Counted from the stretch's first letter, positions 27,298 to 36,145 are shown. The stretch: DNA of 64,000 bases from Paracoccaceae bacterium (GCA_014872815.1 WKFK01000005.1:124001-188000), one strand, 5' to 3'. Notes: a model not told the origin generated them from the letters alone. Translations and numbers: made by a program.

Positions 27298-28401
27298 ATG
27301 ACCGGACCTCACTATACCAAACTGGCTGAAAGCCTGCCCGCCACCGTTCCTTTTGTCGGCCCCGAAGCGCAAGAGCGCGCCATGGGCCAGCCCTTCACCG
27401 CCCGAATTGGCGCCAATGAGAACATCTTTGGCCCCTCGCCCAAGGCAATTGAAGCCATGCAAAAGGCCGCCGGCGACATCTGGATGTACGGCGATCCGGA
27501 AAGCTATGATCTGCGCCACGCCCTGGCTGCACATCACGGAATCGCACCGGAAAACCTGGTTGTGGGCGAAGGCATCGACGGCCTGCTCGGCTACCTTGTG
27601 CGATTGCTGGTTGGCGAACGAGACGCGGTTGTCACCTCCGAAGGCGCCTACCCCACCTTCAATTACCACGTCGCAGGCTTTGGCGGAACGCTGCACAAAG
27701 TGCCGTATCGTGACGATGCCGAAGACCTGCCTGCTCTACTGGCCAAAGCGGCTGAAGTTGACGCCAAACTGGTCTACTTCGCCAACCCCGACAACCCGAT
27801 GGGCAGCTGGTGTTCGGGCGAAGACATCGTCGCCAAACTCGACAGCATCCCGGACGGCTGTTTGCTTCTGCTGGACGAAGCCTACGTCGAACTCGCACCG
27901 GAAGGCACAGCACCGGAGATCGACATCAACGATCCCCGCGTGATCCGCATGCGCACCTTCTCCAAAGCCTATGGCATGGCTGGCGCCCGCGTGGGCTACG
28001 CGATGGGCGAAGCCCAAAACATCCGCGCCTTCGAGAAAATCCGCAATCACTTCGGCATGAACCGCGCCGCACAATCCGGCGCGCTTGCTGCACTGGAAGA
28101 CGCGTCGTGGCTGTCAGAAACCTGCGGCAAAGTCGAAGCCTCGCGTAAGCACATCGCAGCAGTTGCCACCAAACACGGTCTCAAAGCGCTTCCCTCCGCC
28201 ACCAATTTTGTTGCCATCGACTGCGGCAAAGACGGCGCCTACGCCAAAGCCATCCTCGACGGATTGGTGGCACGCGGCATCTTTGCGCGCATGCCTTTTG
28301 TGGCCCCGCAAAACCGCTGCATCCGCATCAGCTGCGCCCCCACACGGGAAATCGATCTTCTGGACACGGCACTTCGCGAGGTTCTCGCAGAGCTTTCATA
28401 G
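27298..28401 (+). CDS. HisC-like class I/II aminotransferase
   Basis: A 367-residue PLP-dependent aminotransferase similar to histidinol-phosphate aminotransferase. Lys223 in TFSKAYGMAGARVGY is the PLP lysine, DEAYVEL holds the cofactor-ring Asp, and NPDNPMG is the usual NPxNP motif. The gene is not near his genes, so it may act on an aromatic or other amino acid instead of histidinol phosphate. The ATG at 27298 gives the family's start; the frame extends upstream through the divergent promoter region but is unlikely to be used there. Confidence 0.85.
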   Translation: MTGPHYTKLAESLPATVPFVGPEAQERAMGQPFTARIGANENIFGPSPKAIEAMQKAAGDIWMYGDPESYDLRHALAAHHGIAPENLVVGEGIDGLLGYLVRLLVGERDAVVTSEGAYPTFNYHVAGFGGTLHKVPYRDDAEDLPALLAKAAEVDAKLVYFANPDNPMGSWCSGEDIVAKLDSIPDGCLLLLDEAYVELAPEGTAPEIDINDPRVIRMRTFSKAYGMAGARVGYAMGEAQNIRAFEKIRNHFGMNRAAQSGALAALEDASWLSETCGKVEASRKHIAAVATKHGLKALPSATNFVAIDCGKDGAYAKAILDGLVARGIFARMPFVAPQNRCIRISCAPTREIDLLDTALREVLAELS

Positions 28402-28491
28402 GCAACGACGCGCATCTCGCGCGCCGTTCACGAAATTTTTTCCGAGTTGTGACACGAATCGGAACTATCCTATGCCTGAGGAGTGTCCGCG

Positions 28492-28677
28492 ATGTCTCGC
28501 CCTGTGCAACCTGTACAAGACTACACAACCACTTGCCTTATCATGGCTTTTGTGAACCTGCTCTGGGTGTTTGTTCTGGTGTTTTTGCTTTGGGGCTTAC
28601 CGGCGGTGATGGTGCTGGCCGTGATCCTGAACGCAGGCATTGACCGCCTGCGCTCTCATCTGGATCGACGCGCCTAG
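28492..28677 (+). CDS. Small membrane protein (61 residues)
   Basis: A 61-residue protein with a hydrophilic start (MSRPVQPVQDYTTT), a hydrophobic region from about 18 to 48 that could form one long or two short helices, and a basic end (RLRSHLDRRA). A GAGGAG ribosome-binding site at 28478-28483, 8 bases before the ATG, supports it; an in-frame GTG at 28483 overlaps that site and is unlikely. No family is recognised. It lies 90 bases after the HisC-like gene and converges with the class V aminotransferase. Confidence 0.6.
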   Translation: MSRPVQPVQDYTTTCLIMAFVNLLWVFVLVFLLWGLPAVMVLAVILNAGIDRLRSHLDRRA

Positions 28678-28682
28678 CAAGG

Positions 28683-29879
28683 CTACGCCTCCGCAATTAC
28701 CCGCGCCGCCGCTTCAATTGCGCCCGGACCGTGCGGAATATCCAAGGCAATCAAGCCAGTCTGCACTGTTGCCAGAAGCCCCATAATCATCTGCGCATTC
28801 ACGTGGCCCATGTGCCCAAATCGGAAGAACCCGTCACTTTGCGGATCGTCCTCTGTGGCCATCCCCAGACCAATGCCCAAAGTGATACCCGCTTGATCCT
28901 GACACCACCGCCGCAGTCGCGTGCCATGTTCTTTACCAATCCGCAAAGATGTCACAGCCCGACTGCGATGCGCCTCCTCCGCAATATTCAGCTCTAAGTG
29001 TCCGTCGGCTCCCCAAGCCTCGCACGCCGCCCAAATCGCCTTCGCCAGCACCTCATGTCGTTGCCAGACATGCTCCAGTCCTTCCTCCAGGATCATATCC
29101 AGCGCAACCCGCAAGCCGTAGAGGTGATGTGTCGGCGCCGTGCCGCAAAACAACTGATAGTAGGCTTCCGGGTTGGCGCGAGGCACCCAATCCCAGTAGC
29201 GGCTCACCCGCGATATCTCTGCGCGCCGCGCCGCAGCTTTGTCGTTGAAAAACACAAAGGCCACGCCTGGCGGCACCATCAGCCCCTTCTGGCTCGCGGC
29301 GATCATCACATCAACGCCCCAGGCGTCCATCTCAAACCGGTCGCAACCAAGCGAAGCAATGCAATCTACCATAAGAAGCGCAGGGTGCCCTGTGGCATCC
29401 ATTGCGGCCCTAAGCGCGGCAATATCGTTGCGCGTCGACGTGGAGGTGTCCACATGCACCGCAAGGACAGCCTTGATTGTGTGATCCGTATCATCAGCTA
29501 AAGCCTTTGCGATCTTAGCTGGGTCCATGGGTGAACGACGACCAAAGTCAATCACCTCACATGTCGCTCCCAAGCCAGCCGCCATCTCTCCCCATCCATG
29601 GCCAAACGCGCCGGTGACTGGCACCAGAACCCGATCCCCAGGTTCGATCACATTGGCCAACGCAGCTTCCCAAACGGAATGCCCATTGCCGATGTAAATC
29701 GCCACATCGTGCGCGGTTCCCGCAACCTTCTTTAGGTCCGGCAACAGCCCATAAGTCAGATCGATTAACTCGCCCTCATAGATATTGGGCGCGGCGCGAT
29801 GCATCGCCCGCAACACCGCCTCTGGCATCACCGATGGCCCCGGAATCGCTAGATAGGTCTGTCCCTGTGTGAGTTTCAT
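28683..29879 (-). CDS. Class V aminotransferase (alanine/serine-glyoxylate type)
   Basis: A 398-residue PLP enzyme of the class V group that transfers amino groups to glyoxylate. The opening IPGPSVMPEAVLRAM, the DCIASLG motif with the cofactor Asp, and ASQKGLMVPPG with PLP-lysine Lys198 match serine/alanine-glyoxylate aminotransferases. The donor could be serine, alanine or ureidoglycine; context does not decide. The start MKLTQGQ at 29879 is preferred over a codon eight residues upstream. It is divergent from the ABC exporter. Confidence 0.88.
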   Translation of the reverse strand: MKLTQGQTYLAIPGPSVMPEAVLRAMHRAAPNIYEGELIDLTYGLLPDLKKVAGTAHDVAIYIGNGHSVWEAALANVIEPGDRVLVPVTGAFGHGWGEMAAGLGATCEVIDFGRRSPMDPAKIAKALADDTDHTIKAVLAVHVDTSTSTRNDIAALRAAMDATGHPALLMVDCIASLGCDRFEMDAWGVDVMIAASQKGLMVPPGVAFVFFNDKAAARRAEISRVSRYWDWVPRANPEAYYQLFCGTAPTHHLYGLRVALDMILEEGLEHVWQRHEVLAKAIWAACEAWGADGHLELNIAEEAHRSRAVTSLRIGKEHGTRLRRWCQDQAGITLGIGLGMATEDDPQSDGFFRFGHMGHVNAQMIMGLLATVQTGLIALDIPHGPGAIEAAARVIAEA

Positions 29880-30036
29880 ATCGCGTCCCCTACTACACCT
29901 CACGGCACCCTAACGTGCAGGAATGCAACGTCAATCGCCTGTCTGCACCAGCGAAACGACGCCATTGGCTCTGGTTTTGCGACGCTGCCACCTGTAAAGG
30001 TCAAAGTCACTTCAAAGGTCGGAAGAGGTTCACCCC

Positions 30037-31911
30037 GTGACTGACACAGTCGTAAAACCCACCAAAGACAGCGGCTATCTATTGTCTTGGCTTTGGCGAA
30101 AATATCTCCACCGCCACAAGTGGCTTCTGATATTTTCATCTGTCTTGATGGCCATCGAAGGATCAACTTTGGGTCTCATCGCATGGATGATGGAACCAAT
30201 GTTTGACACGGCGTTCTCAGCTGGAAACGAAACAGCTCTTTGGGCTGTTGGTCTCGTTTTTGCCGGTATCTTTTTCGTCCGCGGCGTGACAAGCATTGGC
30301 CACAAAGTGATGATGACCACTGCAGCGCAACGTACTTCGGCAGATCTACGCATTGATTTGCTCGGACGTATGATGCTGCAAGACAACGCGTTTCACCAAA
30401 CCCACCCGCCAGGCTATCTTATTCAACGCACCCAATCTGACGTTGGTGCGATCAATGGGGTCTGGAGTTCCTTTATCACCGGCGCAGGGCGCGACTTCAT
30501 CTCGCTCCTTGCGCTCTTGGGTGTCGCCATTAGCGTTGACTGGCGTTGGACAATTGTTGCCTGTGTTGGGACACCGCTTTTGATTCTCCCATCATTGGTT
30601 GCGCAACGGTTTGTGCGCCGGCGCGCGCGCGAGGCCCGCGACCTGGGCGCCAAACTCGCCACCCGACTGGATGAGACGTTTCACGGCATCATTCCAACAA
30701 AGCTCAACCTCCTTGAAAAATACCAAACAACGAAGTTCAGTTTTCTGACGCGTAGGCTGGTGCGTACTGAGGTGCGGGTCACAGCAGGCACTGCCTCAAT
30801 CGCCGCAATGGTCGATTTCACGGCAGGCCTCGGCTTCTTTTGTGTCTTAATCTACGGTGGCGGCGAAATCGTCTCAGGCGAAAAGTCCATTGGACAATTC
30901 ATGAGCTTTTTCACCTCGCTTGGCATGATGTTTGAGCCGCTCCGCCGCCTTGCTGGGCTCTCTGGTCGCTGGCAGGTTGCTGCCTCTGCCATCGAGCGGC
31001 TGAAAGAACTGATCGAGGCTGTGCCTACGATCAAGTCCCCATCCAAATCGGTTCCTGCGCCAAAAGGCACACCGGGCATCACCATGAAAAACGTCAATCT
31101 CGCATACGGCGACGTAACCGTGCTTGATGGCACCAGTTTTGTTGCCGAGCCCGGGAAAACCACCGCCATAGTCGGGGCTTCCGGTGCGGGCAAATCAACT
31201 ATCTTCAATGTACTCACACGCCTGGTGGACCCGCAAACCGGAACCAGCTTAATCGGCAAAGTAAACAACCAAGACCTGAGCTTGCCGGACTTACGCGGGC
31301 TATTCTCTGTCGTGTCGCAAGAGGCCATGCTGTTTGATGACACGATCCGAGAGAACATCTTGCTTGATCAAGAGGGTGTCAGCGAAGACCGCCTTCAAGA
31401 AGTGCTTAAAGCCGCCCATGTATCTGACTTTTTGCCAAAGCTGGCAAACGGGTTGGATACCGAGGTCGGCCCCCGAGGCACCAACCTCTCTGGCGGTCAG
31501 CGTCAGCGCGTTGTGATTGCCCGTGCTCTTTTGCGGGATACGCCGATCCTGCTTCTGGACGAAGCCACATCAGCACTCGACACGCGTTCCGAAACCGTGG
31601 TGCAGGCCGCGCTGGACAAACTGTCATCAGGCCGCACGACACTCGTAATTGCCCATCGCCTGTCAACTGTGCGGAATGCAGACAAAATTCTTGTCATGGA
31701 CAAGGGTAAAGTTGTGGACGAAGGCACCCACGACGAGTTGCTTGCCCGTGGCGGCACCTATGCCGATCTCTATCAACTGCAATTCAAGACGAAAGGCGAA
31801 ACTGCCGAAGCCCGCGCGCTACAACCGGTTGAAGGACTAGACGCAACTTTGCCTCAGCCAAAACGCTCAGTGCTGTCTCGAATCTTCGGCCGTCTCGCAG
31901 GCCGCGAGTAA
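30037..31911 (+). CDS. MsbA-type ABC exporter (fused permease-ATPase)
   Basis: A 624-residue half-transporter that would act as a homodimer in the inner membrane. Residues about 25-320 are a six-helix type I exporter domain. The nucleotide-binding domain follows, with Walker A GASGAGKST (Lys386), signature LSGGQRQRV and Walker B ILLLDEATSALD. It resembles lipid A/lipid or multidrug exporters; the substrate is not readable from the sequence. Translation starts at GTG with an AAGAGG ribosome-binding site. The stop is 6 bases from the convergent TIGR04283 gene. Confidence 0.9.
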   Translation: MTDTVVKPTKDSGYLLSWLWRKYLHRHKWLLIFSSVLMAIEGSTLGLIAWMMEPMFDTAFSAGNETALWAVGLVFAGIFFVRGVTSIGHKVMMTTAAQRTSADLRIDLLGRMMLQDNAFHQTHPPGYLIQRTQSDVGAINGVWSSFITGAGRDFISLLALLGVAISVDWRWTIVACVGTPLLILPSLVAQRFVRRRAREARDLGAKLATRLDETFHGIIPTKLNLLEKYQTTKFSFLTRRLVRTEVRVTAGTASIAAMVDFTAGLGFFCVLIYGGGEIVSGEKSIGQFMSFFTSLGMMFEPLRRLAGLSGRWQVAASAIERLKELIEAVPTIKSPSKSVPAPKGTPGITMKNVNLAYGDVTVLDGTSFVAEPGKTTAIVGASGAGKSTIFNVLTRLVDPQTGTSLIGKVNNQDLSLPDLRGLFSVVSQEAMLFDDTIRENILLDQEGVSEDRLQEVLKAAHVSDFLPKLANGLDTEVGPRGTNLSGGQRQRVVIARALLRDTPILLLDEATSALDTRSETVVQAALDKLSSGRTTLVIAHRLSTVRNADKILVMDKGKVVDEGTHDELLARGGTYADLYQLQFKTKGETAEARALQPVEGLDATLPQPKRSVLSRIFGRLAGRE

Positions 31912-31917
31912 CTCAGA

Positions 31918-32604
31918 TCACTGGCGGCGGTACACTGCCGCCAGTGTCTCCGGCGACACCCCAACCAGATACCGCAATAAAGTCCAGATGTTGCGCCCCC
32001 CTCGGCGTAGCCAGCCTTGCGCCTGATACTTGCGAGGGCTGGTACTCGCCCGCACGTCCAACCGTGCCAACCGCAGCCGCCCCAATTGCCGCGCCATTGC
32101 AACGTCTTCCATCAAGGGAATATCGGCGAACCCGCCAAGCTTCTCATAAAGCTGTCGAGAGATCAGAAGGCCCTGATCGCCATAGGGCAAACCAAACCAT
32201 CGGCTGCGCAGATTGGCCCATCCCGCCACAAATCGGCCCGCCAAACCGCCTTTTTCAAACCGCAGCGCAAAATATCCAGCGACGTCCATGTGCTTCAGAT
32301 GACCCTCTACGGCAGCGCTCCAGCCACCTGACAACACCGTGTCCGCATGCACAAACAACAGCCATTCGCCTTGTGCTTTGGCCGCTCCCGCACGCAGCTG
32401 TCCGCCCCGCGACGCAGCACAGCTCACCACCTCTGCGCCAGCATCCTCGGCAATCTCCAACGTGCGATCCCTGGATCCGCCGTCTGCAACAATCACCTCG
32501 CGGATCATTCCCGCCGACACCCCTTCGAACAAAGCACCCAAACAAACGGGCAGCGCCACTTGTTCATTCAATGTCGGGATCACAACACTCACAGGTGCAC
32601 GCAT
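31918..32604 (-). CDS. TIGR04283 family glycosyltransferase
   Basis: A 228-residue GT2-family glycosyltransferase: VSVVIPTLNEQVALPVCL at the start, IVADGGSRDRT (the DGGS/D nucleotide-sugar site) and FVHADT (DxD-like). The C-terminal half, with GLPYGDQGLLISRQLYEKLGGF and PLMEDVAMARQLG, matches the TIGR04283 group, named for a link to arsenosugar biosynthesis. No arsenic gene is nearby, so the substrate is open. A stem-loop overlaps the stop codon. It is divergent from ygfZ. Confidence 0.8.
   Translation of the reverse strand: MRAPVSVVIPTLNEQVALPVCLGALFEGVSAGMIREVIVADGGSRDRTLEIAEDAGAEVVSCAASRGGQLRAGAAKAQGEWLLFVHADTVLSGGWSAAVEGHLKHMDVAGYFALRFEKGGLAGRFVAGWANLRSRWFGLPYGDQGLLISRQLYEKLGGFADIPLMEDVAMARQLGRLRLARLDVRASTSPRKYQAQGWLRRGGRNIWTLLRYLVGVSPETLAAVYRRQ
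31919..31946. terminator. Stem-loop between convergent genes
   Basis: A perfect 10-base stem, CACTGGCGGC (31919-31928) with GCCGCCAGTG (31937-31946), and an 8-base loop. It overlaps the last codons of the TIGR04283 gene and follows the ABC exporter stop by 7 bases. There is no T-run on either strand, so it may block convergent transcripts or protect 3' ends instead of acting as a classical intrinsic terminator. Confidence 0.4.
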
Positions 32605-32677
32605 TTCTCACTCCAGCCCTGTTGCACGGCGACACCGCTTCTATATGACAAGAGAGCGCAAGAACAGGAGCAGCGGC

Positions 32678-33421
32678 ATGTCCACGTCAGATCGCAGCAT
32701 TTTCCGCCTTATCGGCAGTGACACAGAGAGCTTTTTGCAAGGCCTCATCACCAATGATATGGCCCATCTAACCGATGGTCTGCTCTATGCAGCCATTCTG
32801 ACACCACAGGGCAAATACCTTGCAGATTTCTTTCTGAAACGCGACGGAGACGCGGTTCTTTTGGATGCGGACGCCACACAGGCCCCCGCGCTGCAACAAC
32901 GCCTGACCATGTACAAATTGCGGGCCGACGTCACCATTGAGCCAACCGAACTCCATTTACATCGCGGTCTAGGCGACACTCCGACTGACGGGTCAACAGA
33001 CCCTCGGACCCCTGAACTGGGCTGGCGCGCCTACCGTGACACCCCTCAAACAGATGACACCACCGACTGGACATCGCTTTATGTAGCCAACAAGGTACCC
33101 AACGCCGGTTTGGAACTAGATCAAAACAGTTTCATTCTCGAAATGGGCTTTGAGCGCCTGAATGGTGTCGACTTCAAAAAGGGCTGCTACGTCGGGCAAG
33201 AAGTCACCGCCCGGATGAAGCATAAAACCGAACTGCGCAAAGGCCTCGCCCTGGTCCGTGTCGATGGCCCCGCCTCGCCAGGCGCAACGATTTTGAAAGA
33301 TGACCGCGAAGTGGGCAAGCTGCACAGCGTTGCGGGCGACCAAGCCCTCGCCTACCTGCGCTTTGACCGCGCCGGCGAGGACATGACCGCTGGCGACGCC
33401 AAAATCAGTTACCCGGCCTAG
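32678..33421 (+). CDS. ygfZ: YgfZ/GcvT-fold folate-binding protein
   Basis: A 247-residue protein of the YgfZ family, tetrahydrofolate-binding proteins needed for the repair or assembly of some iron-sulfur enzymes. The diagnostic motif KGCYVGQE holds Cys170. The start MSTSDRSIFRLIGSDTESFLQGLITND fits the family, and an AACAGGAG ribosome-binding site precedes the ATG at 32678; the longer frame upstream runs antisense to the glycosyltransferase. The stop codon overlaps that of the convergent GNAT gene. Confidence 0.92.
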   Translation: MSTSDRSIFRLIGSDTESFLQGLITNDMAHLTDGLLYAAILTPQGKYLADFFLKRDGDAVLLDADATQAPALQQRLTMYKLRADVTIEPTELHLHRGLGDTPTDGSTDPRTPELGWRAYRDTPQTDDTTDWTSLYVANKVPNAGLELDQNSFILEMGFERLNGVDFKKGCYVGQEVTARMKHKTELRKGLALVRVDGPASPGATILKDDREVGKLHSVAGDQALAYLRFDRAGEDMTAGDAKISYPA

Positions 33422-33891
33422 TCACCCATCACTTTCCGATAGCGCAGCCCCAAAACCTCCGCGCCCTGCCCGTTCATGAGGTTTTGCGAAGGCGCGTTAA
33501 AGCCATGCACCATCGACTTCCATTCATGGAAGTCTTTCGCCCGCATCCACGCTTCCATGGCATCGATCAACGCTTTGCCAATACCCTGTCCCCTGCAGCG
33601 TTCATCGACGCATATCTGATCAAGCTCAACATGCCGGACCGGATGCAGAAACGGCGAAGCGTCCCGCACTACAGGCACGGCCAGCAAGAACCCTTTCAGC
33701 GCACCGTCAGGCCCTTCAGCGACAAAGACCTGCGCCCCTTCGGACAGCTTGTGTGTGAAGAACCCCATCACTTCTTCCGGCGTGGCATCCCCGCGGTATT
33801 GCTCCGGGTGTTCCGCCTCATGCAACGCATTCACCTGCGCCGACAATGGCAGCAACTTCTCAACTTCATCCGCTCTCAAAAATCTAATCAC
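33418..33891 (-). CDS. GNAT-family N-acetyltransferase
   Basis: A 157-residue acetyltransferase with the GNAT acetyl-CoA loop VDERCRGQGIGKALIDAMEAW (Q/RxxGxG/A). Acceptor unknown. The only good start is GTG at 33891, directly after the T-run of the efp terminator; the GGAGG of the terminator's 3' stem arm, 7 bases before the GTG, would be its ribosome-binding site. Expression therefore depends on read-through from efp or on a promoter inside efp. Its stop overlaps that of ygfZ. Confidence 0.85.
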   Translation of the reverse strand: MIRFLRADEVEKLLPLSAQVNALHEAEHPEQYRGDATPEEVMGFFTHKLSEGAQVFVAEGPDGALKGFLLAVPVVRDASPFLHPVRHVELDQICVDERCRGQGIGKALIDAMEAWMRAKDFHEWKSMVHGFNAPSQNLMNGQGAEVLGLRYRKVMGD

Positions 33892-33923
33892 AAAAAAACC
33901 TCCAGTGGTGTCACCGGAGGTTT
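33892..33923 (-). terminator. Intrinsic terminator of efp
   Basis: On the minus strand: an 8-base stem (33916-33923 with 33896-33903) with a short inner helix, followed by seven T residues (33898-33892). It lies about 50 bases after the efp stop. The descending arm, GGAGG, is also the likely ribosome-binding site of the downstream GNAT gene. Confidence 0.85.
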
Positions 33924-33973
33924 CTCAATCTGACCCCCGGCAGGTTGCGCGGGGATGGAAGTCCGGGCGCGGC

Positions 33974-34537
33974 TTATGCGCGCTCGGAATACTCCATAGT
34001 CTCTGTGTTCACGACGATATTCTCGTCCTGGCCCACAAACGGTGGCACCATCACTTTCACGCCGTTGTCCAAGATCGCTGGCTTAAACGAGTTGGCCGCG
34101 GTCTGGCCTTTTACAACAGGTTCGGTCTCCACGATCTTACAGGTTACTTTCTGCGGCAAGCTCGCGTTCAACGCCTCAGATTCGTGGAATTCCACAACAA
34201 TGGTCATACCATCCTGCAAGAACGGACGACGATCGCCCAGCAAATCCGCGGGGATCTGGTTCTGCTCGTAGGTCTCGGTGTCCATAAAGATCAGCATGCC
34301 GTCATCTTCATAGAGGAACTGTTGATCCTTTTGCTCCAGACGCACACGCTCCACCTTGTCTGCGGACCGGAACCGCTCGTTCAATTTGGAACCATTGCGC
34401 AGATTCTTCAGCTCTACCTGTGCAAACGCACCGCCTTTGCCAGGCTTTACGTGATCCACTTTCACAGCGGCCCAAAGACCACCATTGTGCTCCAGCACGT
34501 TTCCGGGGCGAATTTCGTTACCGTTGATCTTGGGCAT
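33974..34537 (-). CDS. efp: Elongation factor P
   Basis: EF-P relieves ribosome stalling at polyproline stretches. The 187-residue protein has the three beta-barrel domains; Lys34 in VKPGKGGAF is the residue modified (beta-lysylated in E. coli), and the C-terminal signature near [19 protein letters not shown] and [16 protein letters not shown] fits the family. The start [12 protein letters not shown] at 34537 is the family's. It is transcribed leftwards, with a strong terminator after it and a hairpin-rich leader of over 200 bases before it. Confidence 0.97.
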   Translation of the reverse strand: MPKINGNEIRPGNVLEHNGGLWAAVKVDHVKPGKGGAFAQVELKNLRNGSKLNERFRSADKVERVRLEQKDQQFLYEDDGMLIFMDTETYEQNQIPADLLGDRRPFLQDGMTIVVEFHESEALNASLPQKVTCKIVETEPVVKGQTAANSFKPAILDNGVKVMVPPFVGQDENIVVNTETMEYSERA

Positions 34538-34597
34538 ATTAAGAAAACCTAAGCAAAAAAGGTTGATCGGAGTGTTTAGCCTCCTATATCTGCCCAG

Positions 34598-34624
34598 TCG
34601 ACAGGTGGCAAGACAACCTGTCGA
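34598..34624. repeat. Perfect 9-base inverted repeat upstream of efp
   Basis: TCGACAGGT (34598-34606) and ACCTGTCGA (34616-34624) form a perfect inverted repeat around a 9-base spacer, 61 bases before the efp start and divergent to the DUF6280 gene. It could be an operator for a dimeric regulator or a hairpin in the efp leader. Confidence 0.5.
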
Positions 34625-34656
34625 GGGAAAAATCTGCAGAATGCCATGCAAATACC

Positions 34657-34671
34657 GCATAGAAGCTATGC
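34657..34671. repeat. Short inverted repeat between efp and the DUF6280 gene
   Basis: GCATAG (34657-34662), AAG spacer, CTATGC (34666-34671): a perfect 6-base inverted repeat lying 33 bases from the longer repeat at 34598-34624 and 85 bases before the DUF6280 start. Possibly part of the same divergent control region. Confidence 0.35.
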
Positions 34672-34756
34672 ATCTGCGGACTATCCGAATCGGCTTGGAT
34701 GCGTCATAAGGAGCGCCACGCCGGAAATACAAGAGCAATAACACAAGGACGACGAG

Positions 34757-35077
34757 ATGACCCATTTCGTTGATGCAGCGGCATACAACAATGAACAAGG
34801 CAACCGTGCTCGCAAGCTGTTCGCAGCTGTCGTGCTCGCGGCCTTGGATGATGCCATTGCGGATGACAAGAAATACGGCAACGGCCCGGAACAGATTGCT
34901 CGTTGGGCCCGGTCCCGCGACGGTCGCGAAGTGCTGTCCTGCGCAGGTATTGACCCCAACGAACGTGTGGTCGAAGGCCTGATGGAATTTGTTGGCAAAG
35001 GTGTTCGTACCTCTGTTGCGCTGTCGCGCGAAGAGAGCGAGCGTCGCAACGCCGCTGCACAGGCTGAAGCTGCCTAA
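34757..35077 (+). CDS. DUF6280 family protein
   Basis: A 106-residue, mostly helical cytoplasmic protein of the DUF6280 family, which is known to me mainly from Rhodobacteraceae. Function unknown. Two long helices are likely (about 8-38, with [16 protein letters not shown], and 60-100). An AAGGACGACGAG purine stretch precedes the ATG. It is divergent from efp and closed by a strong bidirectional terminator, so it is a monocistronic unit. Confidence 0.8.
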   Translation: MTHFVDAAAYNNEQGNRARKLFAAVVLAALDDAIADDKKYGNGPEQIARWARSRDGREVLSCAGIDPNERVVEGLMEFVGKGVRTSVALSREESERRNAAAQAEAA

Positions 35078-35100
35078 GCACAGACGACAAGCTGCCTAAC

Positions 35101-35130
35101 AAAAAGCGCGCCCAAATGGGCGCGTTTTTT
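35101..35130. terminator. Bidirectional intrinsic terminator
   Basis: Perfect 7-base GC stem (35107-35113 with 35118-35124), loop AAAT, followed by six T on the plus strand (35125-35130) and preceded by five A (35101-35105), which act as a T-run on the minus strand. It separates the convergent DUF6280 and PopZ-like genes and can serve both. Confidence 0.9.
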
Positions 35131-35167
35131 GTTGTCAAAAAGTCTGTTTGCGGGCGTCCGCGTTAAC

Positions 35168-36073
35168 CTATCCGAGGTCGTGCGCCGCCAGTGCGCGGTG
35201 AATTTCGCGCCGCACCAACTTGCGCACATTGCGGGTGATGCGTTCCCCCAGTGCGCCCTGTAGCTCCTGGCGCACGATGTCGGCCACCATTTCCCGCAGC
35301 ATCGCCTCGTCAATCTCGGTGGTTTCTTCCATCGCCTCAGACAGCGCGTCAGCATCCACAATCTCAGCCGCTTCGGCAATCTCTTCCGGCATATGCGCCC
35401 GCAGTTCATCCATCACCGCATCCGCCATGTCCGGCGCTGCATCCGCCTCCGGATCATAGGTCACATCGTCCGTTGAAGTGGCATCGCGGAACTGGTGTAT
35501 TCGCGCTTCTAGCACCTGCTTGAAATCAAACGGCTGCTCTTCGTCCATCGCCTCTTCCGGCGCAGCATCGCTCGCCGCGTCAAAGGACAAAGGCGCTTCA
35601 TCCTCAGAGCCCACCTCGACCATCACATCAACCTGTGCGGCCTCGCCCCTCTCTGGCGCAACCCCTTCAGTTTCAAAGGAAACCTGATCTTGCTCCGCTT
35701 CGAAGGCTTCTACAGCTTCAGGCTCATCCAGCGCTTCCGCCTCGTCGACTTCTTCAGGAGGATCAATCTCGGCAACATCCAAATAATCCGCCTCGTCGAC
35801 AACGTCCTGCGGTCCATCAGCATCGACATCAACCTCGGCGTCCGGCGCCTCCTCAACCCGCAGCGCAGGGGTCAGCACCAGAGCCAGCGGCGCTTCGGCC
35901 ACAGGTGTCTTATCTTCCGAAATCTCATCCTGCGCCGAAGACGTGTCAAAGGCCACGGGACGTGCTGGCGCCTCGTTTTTATCCGCGTCCGGCAAAGGCC
36001 GATTCTCCGACACAAGCCGGCGGATAGACGTCAAAACATCTTCGATTTCCGTGTTGGTCACTGGATCGGACAT
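35168..36073 (-). CDS. PopZ-like polar organising protein (DUF2497-like)
   Basis: A 301-residue, very acidic protein with the three-part layout of PopZ. A short N-terminal helix (NTEIEDVLTSIRRLVSEN, about 7-24) resembles PopZ's binding helix. A long Asp/Glu/Ala/Pro-rich disordered region fills about 40-230. The C-terminal helices (about 250-298, MLREMVADIVRQEL then NVRKLVRREIHRAL) resemble the PopZ oligomerisation end. In Caulobacter PopZ forms polar condensates that anchor chromosome origins. The call rests on layout and weak motif similarity. It is last in a leftward pcm-tolC-popZ group. Confidence 0.6.
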   Translation of the reverse strand: MSDPVTNTEIEDVLTSIRRLVSENRPLPDADKNEAPARPVAFDTSSAQDEISEDKTPVAEAPLALVLTPALRVEEAPDAEVDVDADGPQDVVDEADYLDVAEIDPPEEVDEAEALDEPEAVEAFEAEQDQVSFETEGVAPERGEAAQVDVMVEVGSEDEAPLSFDAASDAAPEEAMDEEQPFDFKQVLEARIHQFRDATSTDDVTYDPEADAAPDMADAVMDELRAHMPEEIAEAAEIVDADALSEAMEETTEIDEAMLREMVADIVRQELQGALGERITRNVRKLVRREIHRALAAHDLG

Positions 36074-36145
36074 AGAAATTCACCACTCTTACCTCACGAA
36101 GAGTGTAGCCTGTGCCGCTAAGCCATACAACAGATAGGAAAAATG

